Assembly: GCA_023525715.1 (NCBI GenBank)
Contig: CM042010.1
Location: 84,942,116-85,006,115 of the forward strand
Direction: 5' to 3'
Source of the DNA: Cichorium intybus
Lineage: Eukaryota; Streptophyta; Magnoliopsida; Asterales; Asteraceae
DNA: 64,000 nucleotides
A program made the position numbers and the translations under genes. Position 1 is the first letter of the stretch, and each line of letters opens with the position of its first letter. This document shows, one piece after another, positions 24,666 to 36,060 of the stretch. The notes under the pieces were generated by a model, which saw only the letters and a list, made by a program, of their open reading frames with translations, did not search any database and was not told where the DNA came from.

Positions 24666-25785
24666 TCTTGTGCTATTGAGATTAAAGATGGAATGATTGT
24701 AGGTTTTCGATAATAGTTATTGGTCAGATATTATCGACTGTGTAAGGGTAGGGGTGTAACATGTACATAAAATGTCTAGATGTATGGTTCTATAGTATTA
24801 TAAAATACTCCTATAGTATTTTAGATTTGTATTCTGTTTTAGAGTTTATTTGTATATGGTTATTGATAAGTTTTTTTTGACTTGTTGTTCACTACAATTA
24901 TTCCTAAACACATGTTAGTCATACCTTAGACCAATAGAGTTGATCAGGCTCTATTTATCCTAGATATGATTACATAACTATCTAGGCCTACTCGTAGTGT
25001 TCAACTCATCTTATTACTCTTGTATTGTTTTGGTTATGACACTGTTATAGTATGTATGTACTTGTACTTATACTTTATAAAAATATCATTGTATTGGGCA
25101 CCTTCTGGGCTTTCCATGGGTATTAAATGTGAATCATGTAGCATTTGCGTGGGCCCCCACAATACTAAGTTTTCACATGTTTTTCCTACTTCTAGGCCCA
25201 TTAGGGAACTTAATAGTCCAATGAGTTGGCCATTTTAGAGTGTATCCTTTCGGATACGTTTGATAAGGTCGGGTATTTTGATGGCTCAAAAGTAATGTGA
25301 ATGACGCGCTTTGGCCTATAGGTTTGGGAACTCTCGCCTTTGGTCCCCAGGTAAGCAAACTGGTCCCTCGGTTGATTGGGATGTATACGAATGCTTACCT
25401 AGTCAGGACTTTCGGGCTACCGGCACCTCCCCCTTCCAGTTACTACGCGTCCATTACTTTGATCCTACCCAACTAGAGTGGATGACTTTTAATTTCCTAT
25501 GAGCTCTAAGGAATATATATGTATATAAATTTTTATTTTGAAACCATTTAAGTATGTGTGTGATTTTAAGAGAAAGAGGAGAAAATTCACAAGTGTATGC
25601 ACACATATAAGTGTCATGAGTAATACGTAAGCACATAAGGGAGCAATTAGCACACAAAGGTATTCCTAGAATTTTCTAAGTGCGAATTGCATGCAGTTGT
25701 GTGTGCATTTTATAAACTAGCATACGAGAGGACTCTAGAGGCTATAGACTAGGTCAAGGCAATTAACCTAATTCCCTATAGTCAA
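24666..25785 (-). other. Leader of T2
   Basis: Between gag and primer site. 24670-25100 matches the T1 leader on the opposite strand but lacks about 1.1 kb that in T1 contains the extra ORF. 25100-25500 is moderately GC-rich and not recognised. 25500-25785 is noncoding. Confidence 0.6.
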
Positions 25786-25799
25786 GGGCTCTGATACCA
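25786..25799 (-). other. Primer binding site of T2
   Basis: Plus-strand GGGCTCTGATACCA is the complement of TGGTATCAGAGCCC, the initiator tRNA-Met site, three bases from the LTR. Confidence 0.92.
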
Positions 25800-25802
25800 A
25801 TC

Positions 25803-25876
25803 TGTCACACCCCGATCCTTGGCGGAATTGATCAAGGAGTGATATATTGTTCAAAGTCTCATGACAACTATGTTAT
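25803..25876 (-). repeat. 5' LTR of T2, first 74 bp before the copia B insertion
   Basis: Identical to the start of the 3' LTR at 19023. It ends in the target duplication GTTAT (25872-25876). The rest of this LTR resumes at 33420. Confidence 0.95.
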
Positions 25877-26652
25877 TGAGAGGTTTTCCGCAACCATGAA
25901 CTAAATAACCTAAGTTCACATGCAACCTAGAAAAGATCTATGTTTTCTTTCTTTGAACATGTAACTAATTCCTAAAGGCCAAACAAAAATTAACTAAAAG
26001 AATAAATTAGAAAAACTAACCTTTAGTTTTAATCTTGAAGCTAAGCAGCACAAGTGTCCTGCCTCAAATGAGATCACACCCAGGGAGCCAGAGGGTGGAC
26101 CGAAAATTCCAGAGAGAATTGAAGAATGAGCAACTGATAATGAGGTCTAGGGTTCCCTATTTATAGGGAACCAAAGGGTAAAGCTAGAAACCCTAGCCGC
26201 AGCCCATTTTCCGGATTATTTGTACACGCGCCGCGGCCTTTACATTGGCGCGCCGCGTGCCCCAATTCAAACCTTGAATTCGTACGGATATGTACGCGCG
26301 TCGCAGCTTTTACATTTGCGCGCCGCGCGCCGCAATTCAACTATTGAATTCGTACGACTTTAATCCCTGACCTCCTGATTAATCCAATTAATGTCACAGA
26401 AATTAATCCAATTAATTTCTGATTAATTATTAATCAATCAACATAGTTTCTAATTAATATATTATCACTTTAATATATTAACAAACCATATCTTAAATTT
26501 CTATTGATTTATTAATCCCATAATAAACCAACCTCTCTCTCTACCGAACTTTCTACCAAACCTCCAGCTATGAGGGCAACCCAAATGGACTTTGCTTCTA
26601 TTAATAAGGTAAATACAAATTATTAGTCATGGCTTAGACACCTAATCCAACA
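25877..26652 (-). repeat. 3' LTR of copia B
   Basis: 776 bp, TGAGAGG to CCAACA. The minus-strand TATA box (TATAAATA, 26158-26165) is centred in a perfect inverted repeat with arms GGTTCCCTAT/ATAGGGAACC (26151-26172). Upstream in element orientation are two CpG-rich tandem units of about 70 bp (26221-26290 and 26291-26356). Confidence 0.96.
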
Positions 26653-27600
26653 GTCTCCCACTTGGATAAGTCTATGACTATAATTACCAATTTAACCTCT
26701 GATTAATCAGCAACCTGCAGCTTCCTAGAAACTGCTGCCGAACTCTGACCTAGTCAGTTCTGTCCATAGACAAGTGATCAGATGATCCTCCGTCCAACAA
26801 GATATTTTCAGACATGAGACATGGATTGAGATCAATCTCTGTCTGACAGACTGTTTCCCGATTTCCGATTTTGCTTATGACTTTTAGACTTCTAATTGAA
26901 CGAATCAATTTAGTCCTGGCTGGCCAGCGCTTCAGTCAACTTCAAAATCATCGAGTGGCCAACAGATATCTGTTTCCCGTCAGGGTTAAGGGACGAATAA
27001 GCTTCGACTAATATGTTATATCTTTTACCCGACAAATCACTCACAACAACACGTTTTATAACACCGAGTTACCGATGCGTTTTCGTACTATCAATGAACA
27101 ACCGCCTTGCAAATTATAACTCATATCTCTCCACTTTAAGATCATAAGATATTATCGTCTCAACATTGCTCGTGATATAATCCATGAAGCAATCCATTGA
27201 GCGCGGGTTTATCCAATACTCAAATCTCCATTTCCAAGTACTCATGAACGTTGCAGCAATCTTATTGCTATGTCTAACTCCTTAGACAATCTACAAACCA
27301 ATTCATGACAGTCTTCCCTCATACTTACTCCCTAAGAGTATGAACGACTGTGGATGTTTGAATAATCCAATTATTCAGGAAGTAAACATGCAAAAGTGAA
27401 ACATAAAATCTGACTGGCAGCTACTCCTGCTAATTACCAAGTCTCCACGAGGTAATCACCAAGTTGGATTTATCATAACTATTATCGGTTTCTTATTCTC
27501 TTTTAAACTTTCAATTCAAGCCTTTTATATCTATGTCTATGACCTTTTCACTCTTTCTATGTATCCAAGTGTCTAACACTTATACACTTTATTGCAGATG
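26653..27600 (-). other. PPT and 3' noncoding region of copia B
   Basis: Plus-strand GTCTCCCACTTGG is the PPT complement. The following 0.9 kb is shared, with divergence, with the 3' noncoding regions of E1, D, F and the element at 36770. No gene is seen. Confidence 0.75.
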
Positions 27601-27735
27601 ATCCTATCGGATACTCTTCCGATGATATCTCAATTTGTCATTTTGTCATTCTCTCTCACAACTCCATTCCGGTGATGTGTACCGTGACTGCCCATGGTTC
27701 CCGGGTCTTTAGTCTACATGACTATACCCTAAGAC

Positions 27736-27797
27736 AATTTCGAGGTGTTATGATGTGCCGGTGACCCACACGCGCTCCATCAGAAACCAACGAAATT
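27736..27797 (-). other. Conserved hairpin H1 of copia B
   Basis: Paired arms AATTTCG/CGAAATT, GGT/ACC and TGATG/CATCA enclose a loop related to CCGGTAACCCACACACGCTC. It is one of four such structures in this element. Confidence 0.75.
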
Positions 27798-28129
27798 CTT
27801 TAACCATTAAGTCCTACAGCACCACGTTCTGGCGTAAAACAATTACCGATTTGAAAACCCTTTCAAATCAATCACCCCAATCATTTCCCAATGATTTTCT
27901 CACGTCTGTTCAAAAATCCATTCAGTATTCTTAGCCAGGCAATATCCTGAATCCAACTTACAATGCTCTAAGCATTAAGTCATCAGGATATGTTCATAAC
28001 ACTTCTGGTTTGTCCAAGAGGCTCGAGGAACCTGATGTAATCTCATTCCAAGCCCTTTCGGAATCCTAAGATTACCAATAATCCTTGTGTCATGAATTCC
28101 GGAAACCATTTCCTTTCAGGGACTCTTTC

Positions 28130-28450
28130 TTATGCATCTTGAATCCCATCAAGATCATATTCTCAGCGGCTAAGTCAATACTGTCAGTCTCATCTATCTG
28201 ATAGATGTCTATGAAGTACGTGAGCATGTTGCACCTTCTTTGTTTCTTTCATGCCAATTCATTACACTTTGCAATGACAGGAAACTCCATTCCTGGGGTT
28301 ATGCATCTTGAATCTCATCAAGATCATATTGGCAGAATTCTGATCTATCTAATAGATGTTCACAACCACCTGAGTATGTTGTATCTCTTAAAGTCTTTCA
28401 TAGCGAACCGTTTCTTAACACCAAGTCATTACACTTTGTAATGATAAGAG
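28130..28450 (-). pseudogene. RT remnant of copia B, tandemly duplicated
   Basis: The minus strand contains degenerate text equivalent to the RT end of element D (the region of SQSVYIDKILK and FKMQDSK). It occurs twice, at about 28130-28290 and 28300-28450, each unit starting with plus-strand TATGCATCTTGAATC. No open frame remains. Confidence 0.55.
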
Positions 28451-28536
28451 ACGTTTCCTAGAACCAGTACGTAACCCATATACAATGATAGCAGATAACA
28501 ACGATACTCCTACTGGCTTTGACACCGTCATATGAC

Positions 28537-28685
28537 TCTTTCGGACTATTCACAAAATCCAGAACTTATGGCACATTTTGCGAAACCGAAATCCAAACCT
28601 TTCCGACATATTAAAGGAAATCTTTCAGGCTATTCACAAAATCCAAACCTTTTGGCCTATTTTGAGAAACCGAATATCCTTTCTT
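28537..28685 (+). repeat. Short tandem duplication in copia B
   Basis: Two copies of about 60 bp, both containing CTATTCACAAAATCCA and GAAACCGAA, spaced about 86 bp apart. The apparent plus-strand ORF here only reflects this repeat. Confidence 0.75.
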
Positions 28686-28732
28686 GCGAGATGCCCATGG
28701 GACGAATCCCGGGGCCATGTATCTTTTGTAAT

Positions 28733-28805
28733 GGCATGCTCTATGTGAGTCCCTATTAGTGTGCAGGTAAACCACACACGCTCCACTAACGACTCACACT
28801 ATGCC
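28733..28805 (-). other. Conserved hairpin H2 of copia B
   Basis: Arms GGCAT/ATGCC, GTGAGTC/GACTCAC and TTAGTG/CACTAA enclose the same loop sequence as H1, H3 and H4. Confidence 0.8.
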
Positions 28806-30284
28806 ACGCAAAATCCTCTCGGATTACATCTTCTATTGAGAGTGCTTCTCTCAGAATCAATTGCTTGACTCCAAGTGATGCCTCATTCAACCAGATGTTC
28901 TGTAAGTACATTTCTATGTTCCCTTCTTTTGATGATTCAATTACTCCCACTGGTTCCTAGACCAGATGTAAAGATCAATCAAACTGTCACATAGATTGTG
29001 TCTCGCGCTAAGGTTCTCTTATTTGGCAGCAACCGGGCTCACCAATGCTTCCAGCAGTCGGATTACTTATCCGTACCATCTTTAGTGTTTTACCACTACC
29101 CGGTATATCACCCAAATCATAACTCCTTATGACAGTGACAATAACTACTGGTCAAGCGAAGAGAGGGTATGTCAGGTTTAACAGGAATCTAATTCCTGGT
29201 CAAGTCCCAGTAGTGACTAACACTAAAGGTTCTTTCACTTGGCTAATCCCTGAACTCATTCAGAATTATTCTTACCCCCACTGTTTCCTTAGAACTTGAG
29301 TTCTTTCTAAAAGTACTCTTCTTTCAAAGGATAACCGGGATGGCCAATGAAAACGACATCGCTGATCAGTTTCAGGCTTGTCATGAGATTCAGACGAATG
29401 CTATATGACCCTGGACTTTCTATGTACTAGTGGGACGATCCCAGCTTTACATTTCAGACAGTGTCGACATAACCTACTTAGTCTAAGATGTGGTCGAAAT
29501 ATGGCTTCTGCGGTCTGACTGGTTGAATATTCAATTCATTGAAATATTAGTCGGAAATATATCCAGTGTATCTTATACACCGAGGATCAAAACTATTTCG
29601 ATCAATGCTCCATCATCTTCCCTAAGACACATTATAACCATTAGTGTTCTTGGAAGAGGATAAACTGTGAAACATTTTCTCAGTCTATGTTGTTATTCAG
29701 GTTCTGTTGATCTTATACTTCCTTTGAAATCCTTGAACACTTCAAGGTTCCAACCAATCACTTATTTCGATAAGCGAAGCCATATTTGTCAAACCATTTG
29801 GCAAATATCATGAAGCATAACTAATCGTGTTCTGTTTGAAGATTCGAGCAATACACAGTAACTTATGTGTCTGTTGCTCAAAATCTTAATACCTTTACAG
29901 TTCCATGTAAATTTATGACTTTGTTAATATTGTTCATGACATGCAATCATCACCTGACTCCAAGTCAACTGATTCCAAAATCCTATCCATTGGATCTTTG
30001 GGCGATTCCTTTCTTGCCACAATTAATTTTATTAAGCACTCAATTCATCATGTGACTCTAAGTCAAATGATTCCAAAGTCCTGTCCAACTGGACCTTTGG
30101 TTGAAGTGATTCTCATAAAATTCACTTTAACAATCATAAAGAACACAATTTACAAATCCAATCCCATTGGATGTATCAACATTCAAGTTATTACCATTTA
30201 CGTCATCAACACATTCACACAACATTTCGAGGACAATTAAAACAACCATTTTAAAAAAAATATTTCATTAAACCAGAATTATCC
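28806..30284. other. Decayed interior of copia B
   Basis: In the position expected for integrase and the start of RT, I find no readable domain on either strand. Short plus-strand ORFs at 29867-30055 and 29941-30240 have no recognisable content. Confidence 0.5.
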
Positions 30285-30608
30285 TCAGAACAATGCACAA
30301 TGTGAATCTATGTTAAATGTATCTATAAACCAATAACAAGAACAAATATCTAGCTTAACTCCCAAAAATGCACGAGCTCCATATCCAATCTGAATATGCT
30401 CCTGTGCGACAATATCCCGCATCCTACAGAGTCCGTGCATACAGAGCAAATGTGAGAAAACACATCCTGTATCAAGGAAATGAGGATCAGGTATTCTGAG
30501 TTTTGAGATATTACTGAGTTTGCCAAACGGTTTGGCTTTAGAGCATTTTTCCAATCTTTCCGTGACTGTGTCCCACCTTGTGGATTCCCAGTTTGAAACA
30601 TCGAACAA
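30285..30608 (-). pseudogene. copia protease remnant in element B
   Basis: The minus-strand frame contains FLDTGC followed by MHGLCRMRD and IQIGYGARA. Element D has FDTGCGTHIC, LQGFKRSRR and LRVGNNARV in the same order, so this is the aspartic protease region with the catalytic DTG retained and the rest eroded. Confidence 0.6.
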
Positions 30609-30939
30609 TCGGTCCAGACGATCTAGATCATTTCTTGATGCACCTTAATACTGGACTCAATCCTGAAGCAGCTGAATTAATGGAACTATGCTTCTCCATG
30701 AACGATTCATACAGAGTCGACATTGAATGCACTTCCACGATTGTCTTATCCGGTTACCCTTTCTGTTCATCTGGATGAACAGATCAGCGAGTTGAGCTAA
30801 TGCTTAACTCCCGATCACAAAGGGAAACCAGTTTTATACTGTTCGCCTATGTATCCCTCAATCTCGAGAACACGCAAACCGGTGCTACTTCCTTCTAGCT
30901 TGCAACTTCAAGCTCTTTGAAGATCCTAGTTCGTTTCCT

Positions 30940-31155
30940 TTATTCAACCAGTTCACGGAACCTTTCCTGAACTAGCTGTGCTAACTTATCAGACCCCAGG
31001 GATTCTAAATCCCTGCGGAACTTGGGGTCAATGATCAATAGCATAAGGCAACGAACTTCCTTGGACTCAATAGTCAAGGAGTCATGCTCATCACAAGCTG
31101 CTGTGTGATGCCATGTTTGGGAGCGGACACTCAGTCGGATATGGTTCGCCAGCAA
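30940..31155 (-). pseudogene. copia gag remnant in element B
   Basis: The minus-strand frame includes RCLMLLIIDPKFRRDLES and LAQLVQERFREL, which parallel CLMLATMIPDLQKDLEN and IHQLKEMFQQL in the gag of element D. The start and end are lost. The position between leader and protease remnant is right for gag. Confidence 0.6.
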
Positions 31156-31601
31156 AACTAAGAACTATTCTCTAATTGCAAAAACCATATCATATAGTCA
31201 AGGCCAGTCAGCCTTACCATATTTAACAGGTGCTTTCTGAAGCTCTCAGAAATGGGTGAAGGAGGAGAAGGAGGAGAATGACATTTTTCTTCAGACATAT
31301 ATAAAATTTGAATTTATTCGTTTAATTAATCCTTTTAAATAATTACCCAATATATATTATTTAACAAGGCTAGGATCCAAAATACCCCAACTATGCTGTG
31401 AAGAGGGATGCCGTAGTCACAACACAGTGGTCATTAAGGTAGATAACTTTTATCAATTTCAGTCTTATGAAATTCCTAGATCTGTGAGATTCATTGAACT
31501 GTTCAATGGCATGTTTAATCTCGGATATGCCCCACCGTTTGTGACTGGGATGCCGAGGATCACAAACCGGGTGTGAATAACCATGCAAATTAGCTTGGTA
31601 C

Positions 31602-31678
31602 TCTCGGGGTCCATTATCATCTCAAATTGATGTGCCGGTTAACCACACACGCTCCATCAACAATGATAACACTCGAGA
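31602..31678 (-). other. Conserved hairpin H3 of copia B
   Basis: Arms TCTCG/CGAGA (one mismatch further in), TTATCAT/ATGATAA and TTGATG/CATCAA enclose the conserved loop. It abuts H4. Confidence 0.78.
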
Positions 31679-31776
31679 AACCCATTGCCACTCTTTATGA
31701 ACCCCCATTGGTGTGCCGGTAACCCACACACGCTCCACCAACGTTTCATAAAGTGCAATGTGCAATTTCATGGGTT
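31679..31776 (-). other. Conserved hairpin H4 of copia B
   Basis: The longest of the set: AACCCAT/ATGGGTT, CATTGC/GCAATG, CTTTATGAA/TTCATAAAG and CATTGGTG/CACCAACG enclose CCGGTAACCCACACACGCTC. Nearly 30 base pairs with small internal loops. Confidence 0.85.
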
Positions 31777-32623
31777 AGCATCAAATTCACATTTTTTTTT
31801 AAAGTAACTAGATTGGGAATTCTTGTACGGGTTCTAGTACTCTGATCATTATACTTTTAATGATTAAGAGGTCCTATCAAAACTTGTTCGGCTAACGACC
31901 CTCCACTGATCAGGCGAGCGGTGGGTGAGAATGAACACCCATTAGACCACCATTTTATAGGCAGTCTCCTTATACCCACTTTATAGACCAGCTTCGTGAA
32001 TGAGGCCTACTAATGATTTGACTAACCAATTTATCTTATACATATAGTATTACCCTTTAATAATACATATATAAGATGTATTTTAAATCTTTTAAAATAT
32101 TTCTGGTTTATCTTTTAATTTCCTGAAATTTAACTATTAAATTAAACCTTTAATTTGATTTAATTGATCTTTTAATTAAACTATTAATTAAATTAATTAA
32201 ATCTAGATATTTTAAACCTTTTAAAATATTTTAGGATTTATCCTTTAATTTTCGAAATTTAACCATTAAATCAAAATTATATTAAATCCCTTGAATTATC
32301 TTTTAATTAAACAATTAATTAAATTAATTCAAATGTAGATAGGTTTTTCCAAATTAATCAAATCAATTTAAACCTATCTTAAACCCCTAATTATCGAATT
32401 CAAACAAACTGGGTTTAAGGTTATCTATTTAATTAAACAATTAAAGTTATCAAAAATAGAAAACCTCCTAAAACCCTAATGCCAATTTTCGAAAATTACC
32501 AGGGGAAGGAATAAGGGTTTCTAAAAAACAAAACCCTAAAACGATTCAGGCCCAAAAAGGATTTATAAACTTTAAACCCTAATTTTAGGAAAACTATTAC
32601 AGTCATTCAATAAGAAAACAACC
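31777..32623. other. Leader of copia B
   Basis: AT-rich, with repeated TTTTAATTAAAC-type text at about 32080-32460. No gene is recognised. Confidence 0.55.
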
Positions 32624-32637
32624 TGGCTCTGATACCA
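32624..32637 (-). other. Primer binding site of copia B
   Basis: Plus-strand TGGCTCTGATACCA is the complement of TGGTATCAGAGCCA, adjoining the 5' LTR. Confidence 0.93.
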
Positions 32638-32638
32638 C

Positions 32639-33414
32639 TGAGAGGTTTTCCGCAACCATGAACTAAATAACCTAAGTTCACATGCAACCTAGAAAAGATC
32701 TATGTTTTCTTTCTTTGAACATGTAACTAATTCCTAAAGGCCAAACAAAAATTAACTAAAAAAATAAATTAGAAAAACTAACCTTTAGTTTTAATCTTGA
32801 AGCTAAGCAGCACAAGTGTCCTGCCTCAAATGAGATCACACCCAGGGAGCCAGAGGGTGGACCGAAAATTCCAGAGAGAATTGAAGAATGAGCAACTGAT
32901 AATGAGGTCTAGGGTTCCCTATTTATAGGGAACCAAAGGGTAAAGCTAGAAACCCTAGCCGCAGCCCATTTTCCGGATTATCTGTACGCGCGCCGCGGCC
33001 TTTACATTGGCGCGCCGCGCGCCCCAATTCAAACCTTGAATTCGTACGGATATGTACGCGCGTCGCAGCTTTTACATTTGCGCGCCGCGCGCCGCAATTC
33101 AACTATTGAATTCGTACGACTTTAATCCCTGACCTCCTGATTAATCCAATTAATGTCACAGAAATTAATCCAATTAATTTCTGATTAATTATTAATCAAT
33201 CAACATAGTTTCTAATTAATATATTATCACTTTAATATATTAACAAACCATATCTTAAATTTCTATTGATTTATTAATCCCATAATAAACCAACCTCTCT
33301 CTCTACCGAACTTTCTACCAAACCTCCAGCTATGAGGGCAACCCAAATGGACTTTGCTTCTATTAATAAGGTAAATACAAATTATTAGTCATGGCTTAGA
33401 CACCTAATCCAACA
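32639..33414 (-). repeat. 5' LTR of copia B
   Basis: 776 bp, the same length as the 3' LTR and differing at four bases by eye. All four are transitions, two of them in CpG sites of the tandem GC-rich units. The TATA palindrome is at 32913-32934. Confidence 0.96.
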
Positions 33415-33419
33415 GTTAT

Positions 33420-36059
33420 AATATGATTAGATTCAATTAAGTACTAAGTAGGCAAACAAGATCCACAACATACAAATACAAATTCAAATACAAACAACAT
33501 TTATTACATCAAATTTAAATATTATTGTGGGTTTCTAAGGTACACCCTACTTTTTATCAACTTCATTCTTCAAATCTGCATCATGGGTAAAAACAGGTCA
33601 ACTACGAGAGTTGGTGAGTAATCTAGTTTTATTACTGAAAATTGTGAGTTTGAAATATTGATAATTTGAAACTTGTTTTCTTTTGAAGTCGACAAGCAAG
33701 TATTATTGAGATAACGGTTTATAAATCAAAAATTGATTAACAAATGATAACAACATCAATAAGTCATCACCCTATATATACATATAAGTATATATATATA
33801 TAGGATGGAGCATCTAATCATCATACACACTCAACCACGTGCAATCAATCACCTTAGCGTCCCAAGGCGGGGTGGTCAACCCAATAGCGCTATTATTGTC
33901 CATAACGTACCTCAAGAATACGGGCATAGTCATGGAGATTAGACTAAAATGATAATGCACTACAAGTACATGTAGCGTAAACAAACAATAATTATACAAA
34001 TAATGATTCAAGTATAAATGTCCCCAACAATGTCTCAATTGTGATAAAATAATAAAATGAAGTTGAAAACATATTAGAACCACATGATACACCCCAAAAG
34101 TATTTAAAATTATAAAATATATGGTAGATTACTCACTTTAGTCCAATAAGGAATGCGCGTGTTGTACGATAGACGGCTTGGGTCAAAACGACGTGGAACC
34201 TATTATAATTAATAGTTTTGGTTTAAGAATCGATAAATGGGAATATAGTATTAATAAAAATAATTTAGACGCATATTATTATATTAGATGAATTAACAAT
34301 TATCCAAATTTTGTTTTGAATATTAATGTATTTATATGTTAAATGAATTTTAAATTGAATTAATTACTTTGCTTAATTAATTTATATTTTCACTTTAGGA
34401 AATATTTTAATAATTTCTTATTAAAATAATAACTAGTCAAATTATAAGTATTTACAGATTTTATATATTATAAGCAATTATTTATATGAAATAATCATTA
34501 AAATGCTTTTTTACATGCTTAGATATTTAGGAAAATGGTTTTAAATACTAAACAGTAATGAAACATTCTGAAATTATCAGAAAATAATTATTCCATAAAA
34601 TAGTAATTACTGTAAAATTTTCATATTTTTCTTAACTGCTTTAGTATTTATTTAGTATTTTAATGATTAAACAACAACAAAATTCGGGAAAAATAATAAA
34701 TGATCCCTAAAAATTCTGGAAAATTAACCATAGTTTTATAACATTATATTGAGCCTACTGTAAATATTTTGGATATTTTGGACTAAGGGAAGTATTTCTT
34801 ATGTTTTTCATTATTAACTAATCAATAAAATCATAAATATTAGGAAAATATTAAGAGAAATTATTTAGACTTTTTATTTATGATTACCATGTTATATATG
34901 ATATTCTTATAAGGTGTTATAATTTTTGGACATGTGTAGCTATTTATTATCAATTTAAACCATTAAATAAACATTAAATCAGGAAAAATAAGAAAACATT
35001 CTTACAAAAATCTGTAAATTTAGTCATGGAGTCTTTAATATGTGAATAAGGTGCGAAAAATATAAAATCTAGTTTTTCACATACATAACTATATTTTGGC
35101 AATTTATTTATCTACAACAAAATAAAATACAAAATAAGCATCAAACAGTAATATAAATGCATGAAACTTTATAAATCCACTTTGCTCAATATATGGGTTG
35201 TTCCAAAATAATACCAGAATTTATGGACTGAAAAAGTATTTTATGTGAATTATTGCCTTATTTTAGTGTAATAATTATAGTAATTCAATAAAAATAAGTT
35301 ATTTTCTGAAAATTTCCAGAACTTCTTATTTTATAGATAGGATCTTTTAAAAAATCAGCTTTATGCATAAAATGAGTTTTAGATATTTTGGTGGATTTAA
35401 TTTGTTTCATGTTTGAATTTGGAACTTTTAACAACATACCTTGATGAATGCTTCAATAGGGATGAAGATTTGAGTATGAGAGCTTGTTCTTGGCTGGAAA
35501 ATTGATATTTCTTAGATGAATTTCGAGATTGAGAGGAAGAGAAAGGATAGAGAGGGTTTGAGTGGTGATGAGAATAATGTGTGGGGAGAAAAATGAAAGG
35601 AAAGATGATGAGAGGTGTGAGTGAGAGACCATGGGAATAACTTTTGACTTTAGGTGGTCTTCATAATTTCCCACTAGTACAAGCATCTCTATGTAATACA
35701 CTAATTAATATAAGAATTTTATAAAATTTAATGTAGAGTTTATAAAAATAGAGTTTTATAAAAAATAGGTTATTATTTGATTATAACAATCTACTTTGAT
35801 TTGAAGTTTAATTATAGTATTCAAGTTTGACTCTTTTAATTTAATTAGAGTATCATACTTTGATTTGATTTTAATATGGTATCATAATTTAATTTGATTA
35901 TAGTTATAACGTTATACTATGCTATTTTGCTATTAACGTCAATTTATATCGTATTGTATAGGTTTTGATCCTATTAACGTCAAGTAAATCTTGAGTAGGG
36001 TTTATTAAATTTCCCAATTGGGTTGGGTTGACCCGAATCCATTTTAGGCAGATGTCACA
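33420..36059 (-). repeat. 5' LTR of T2, remainder after copia B
   Basis: Resumes the T2 LTR exactly after the GTTAT duplication and ends GATGTCACA at 36059, followed by GTGTT. Together with 25803-25876 it gives 2714 bp, against 2716 for the other LTR. Confidence 0.95.
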
Positions 36060-36060
36060 G

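Larger units (their letters stand above)
25877..33414 (-). mobile_element. Ty1/copia element B, full-length but coding-decayed
   Basis: Two 776-bp LTRs flank a 6-kb interior, with GTTAT duplicated at 25872-25876 and 33415-33419. PPT (left) and initiator-Met primer site (right) set the minus orientation. The LTRs differ at four positions by eye, so the insertion is recent, yet the interior has only scattered gag, protease and RT remnants. It belongs with the E1/D group by its 3' noncoding region and gag remnant. It probably moved using proteins of a relative. It inserted into the 5' LTR of T2. Confidence 0.94.
19023..36059 (-). mobile_element. Ty3/gypsy element T2, complete, carrying an RWP-RK gene
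   Basis: T2 is bounded by two 2.7-kb LTRs and by the 5-bp target duplication GTGTT (19018-19022 and 36060-36064). In minus-strand order it has a 5' LTR (right), primer site, leader, gag remnant, an inserted plant gene on the opposite strand, the integrase C-terminal half, PPT and 3' LTR (left). Protease, RT and RNase H are absent, so it must have moved in trans. The LTRs differ at only some fifteen to twenty positions by eye. Its 5' LTR is split by copia B. The host is the 5' LTR of copia A. Confidence 0.93.

Noticed and set aside
28532..28759. 75-codon plus-strand ORF with repeated SQNP text
   Set aside because: It is caused by a short tandem duplication within the decayed interior of copia B and lies antisense to the element.
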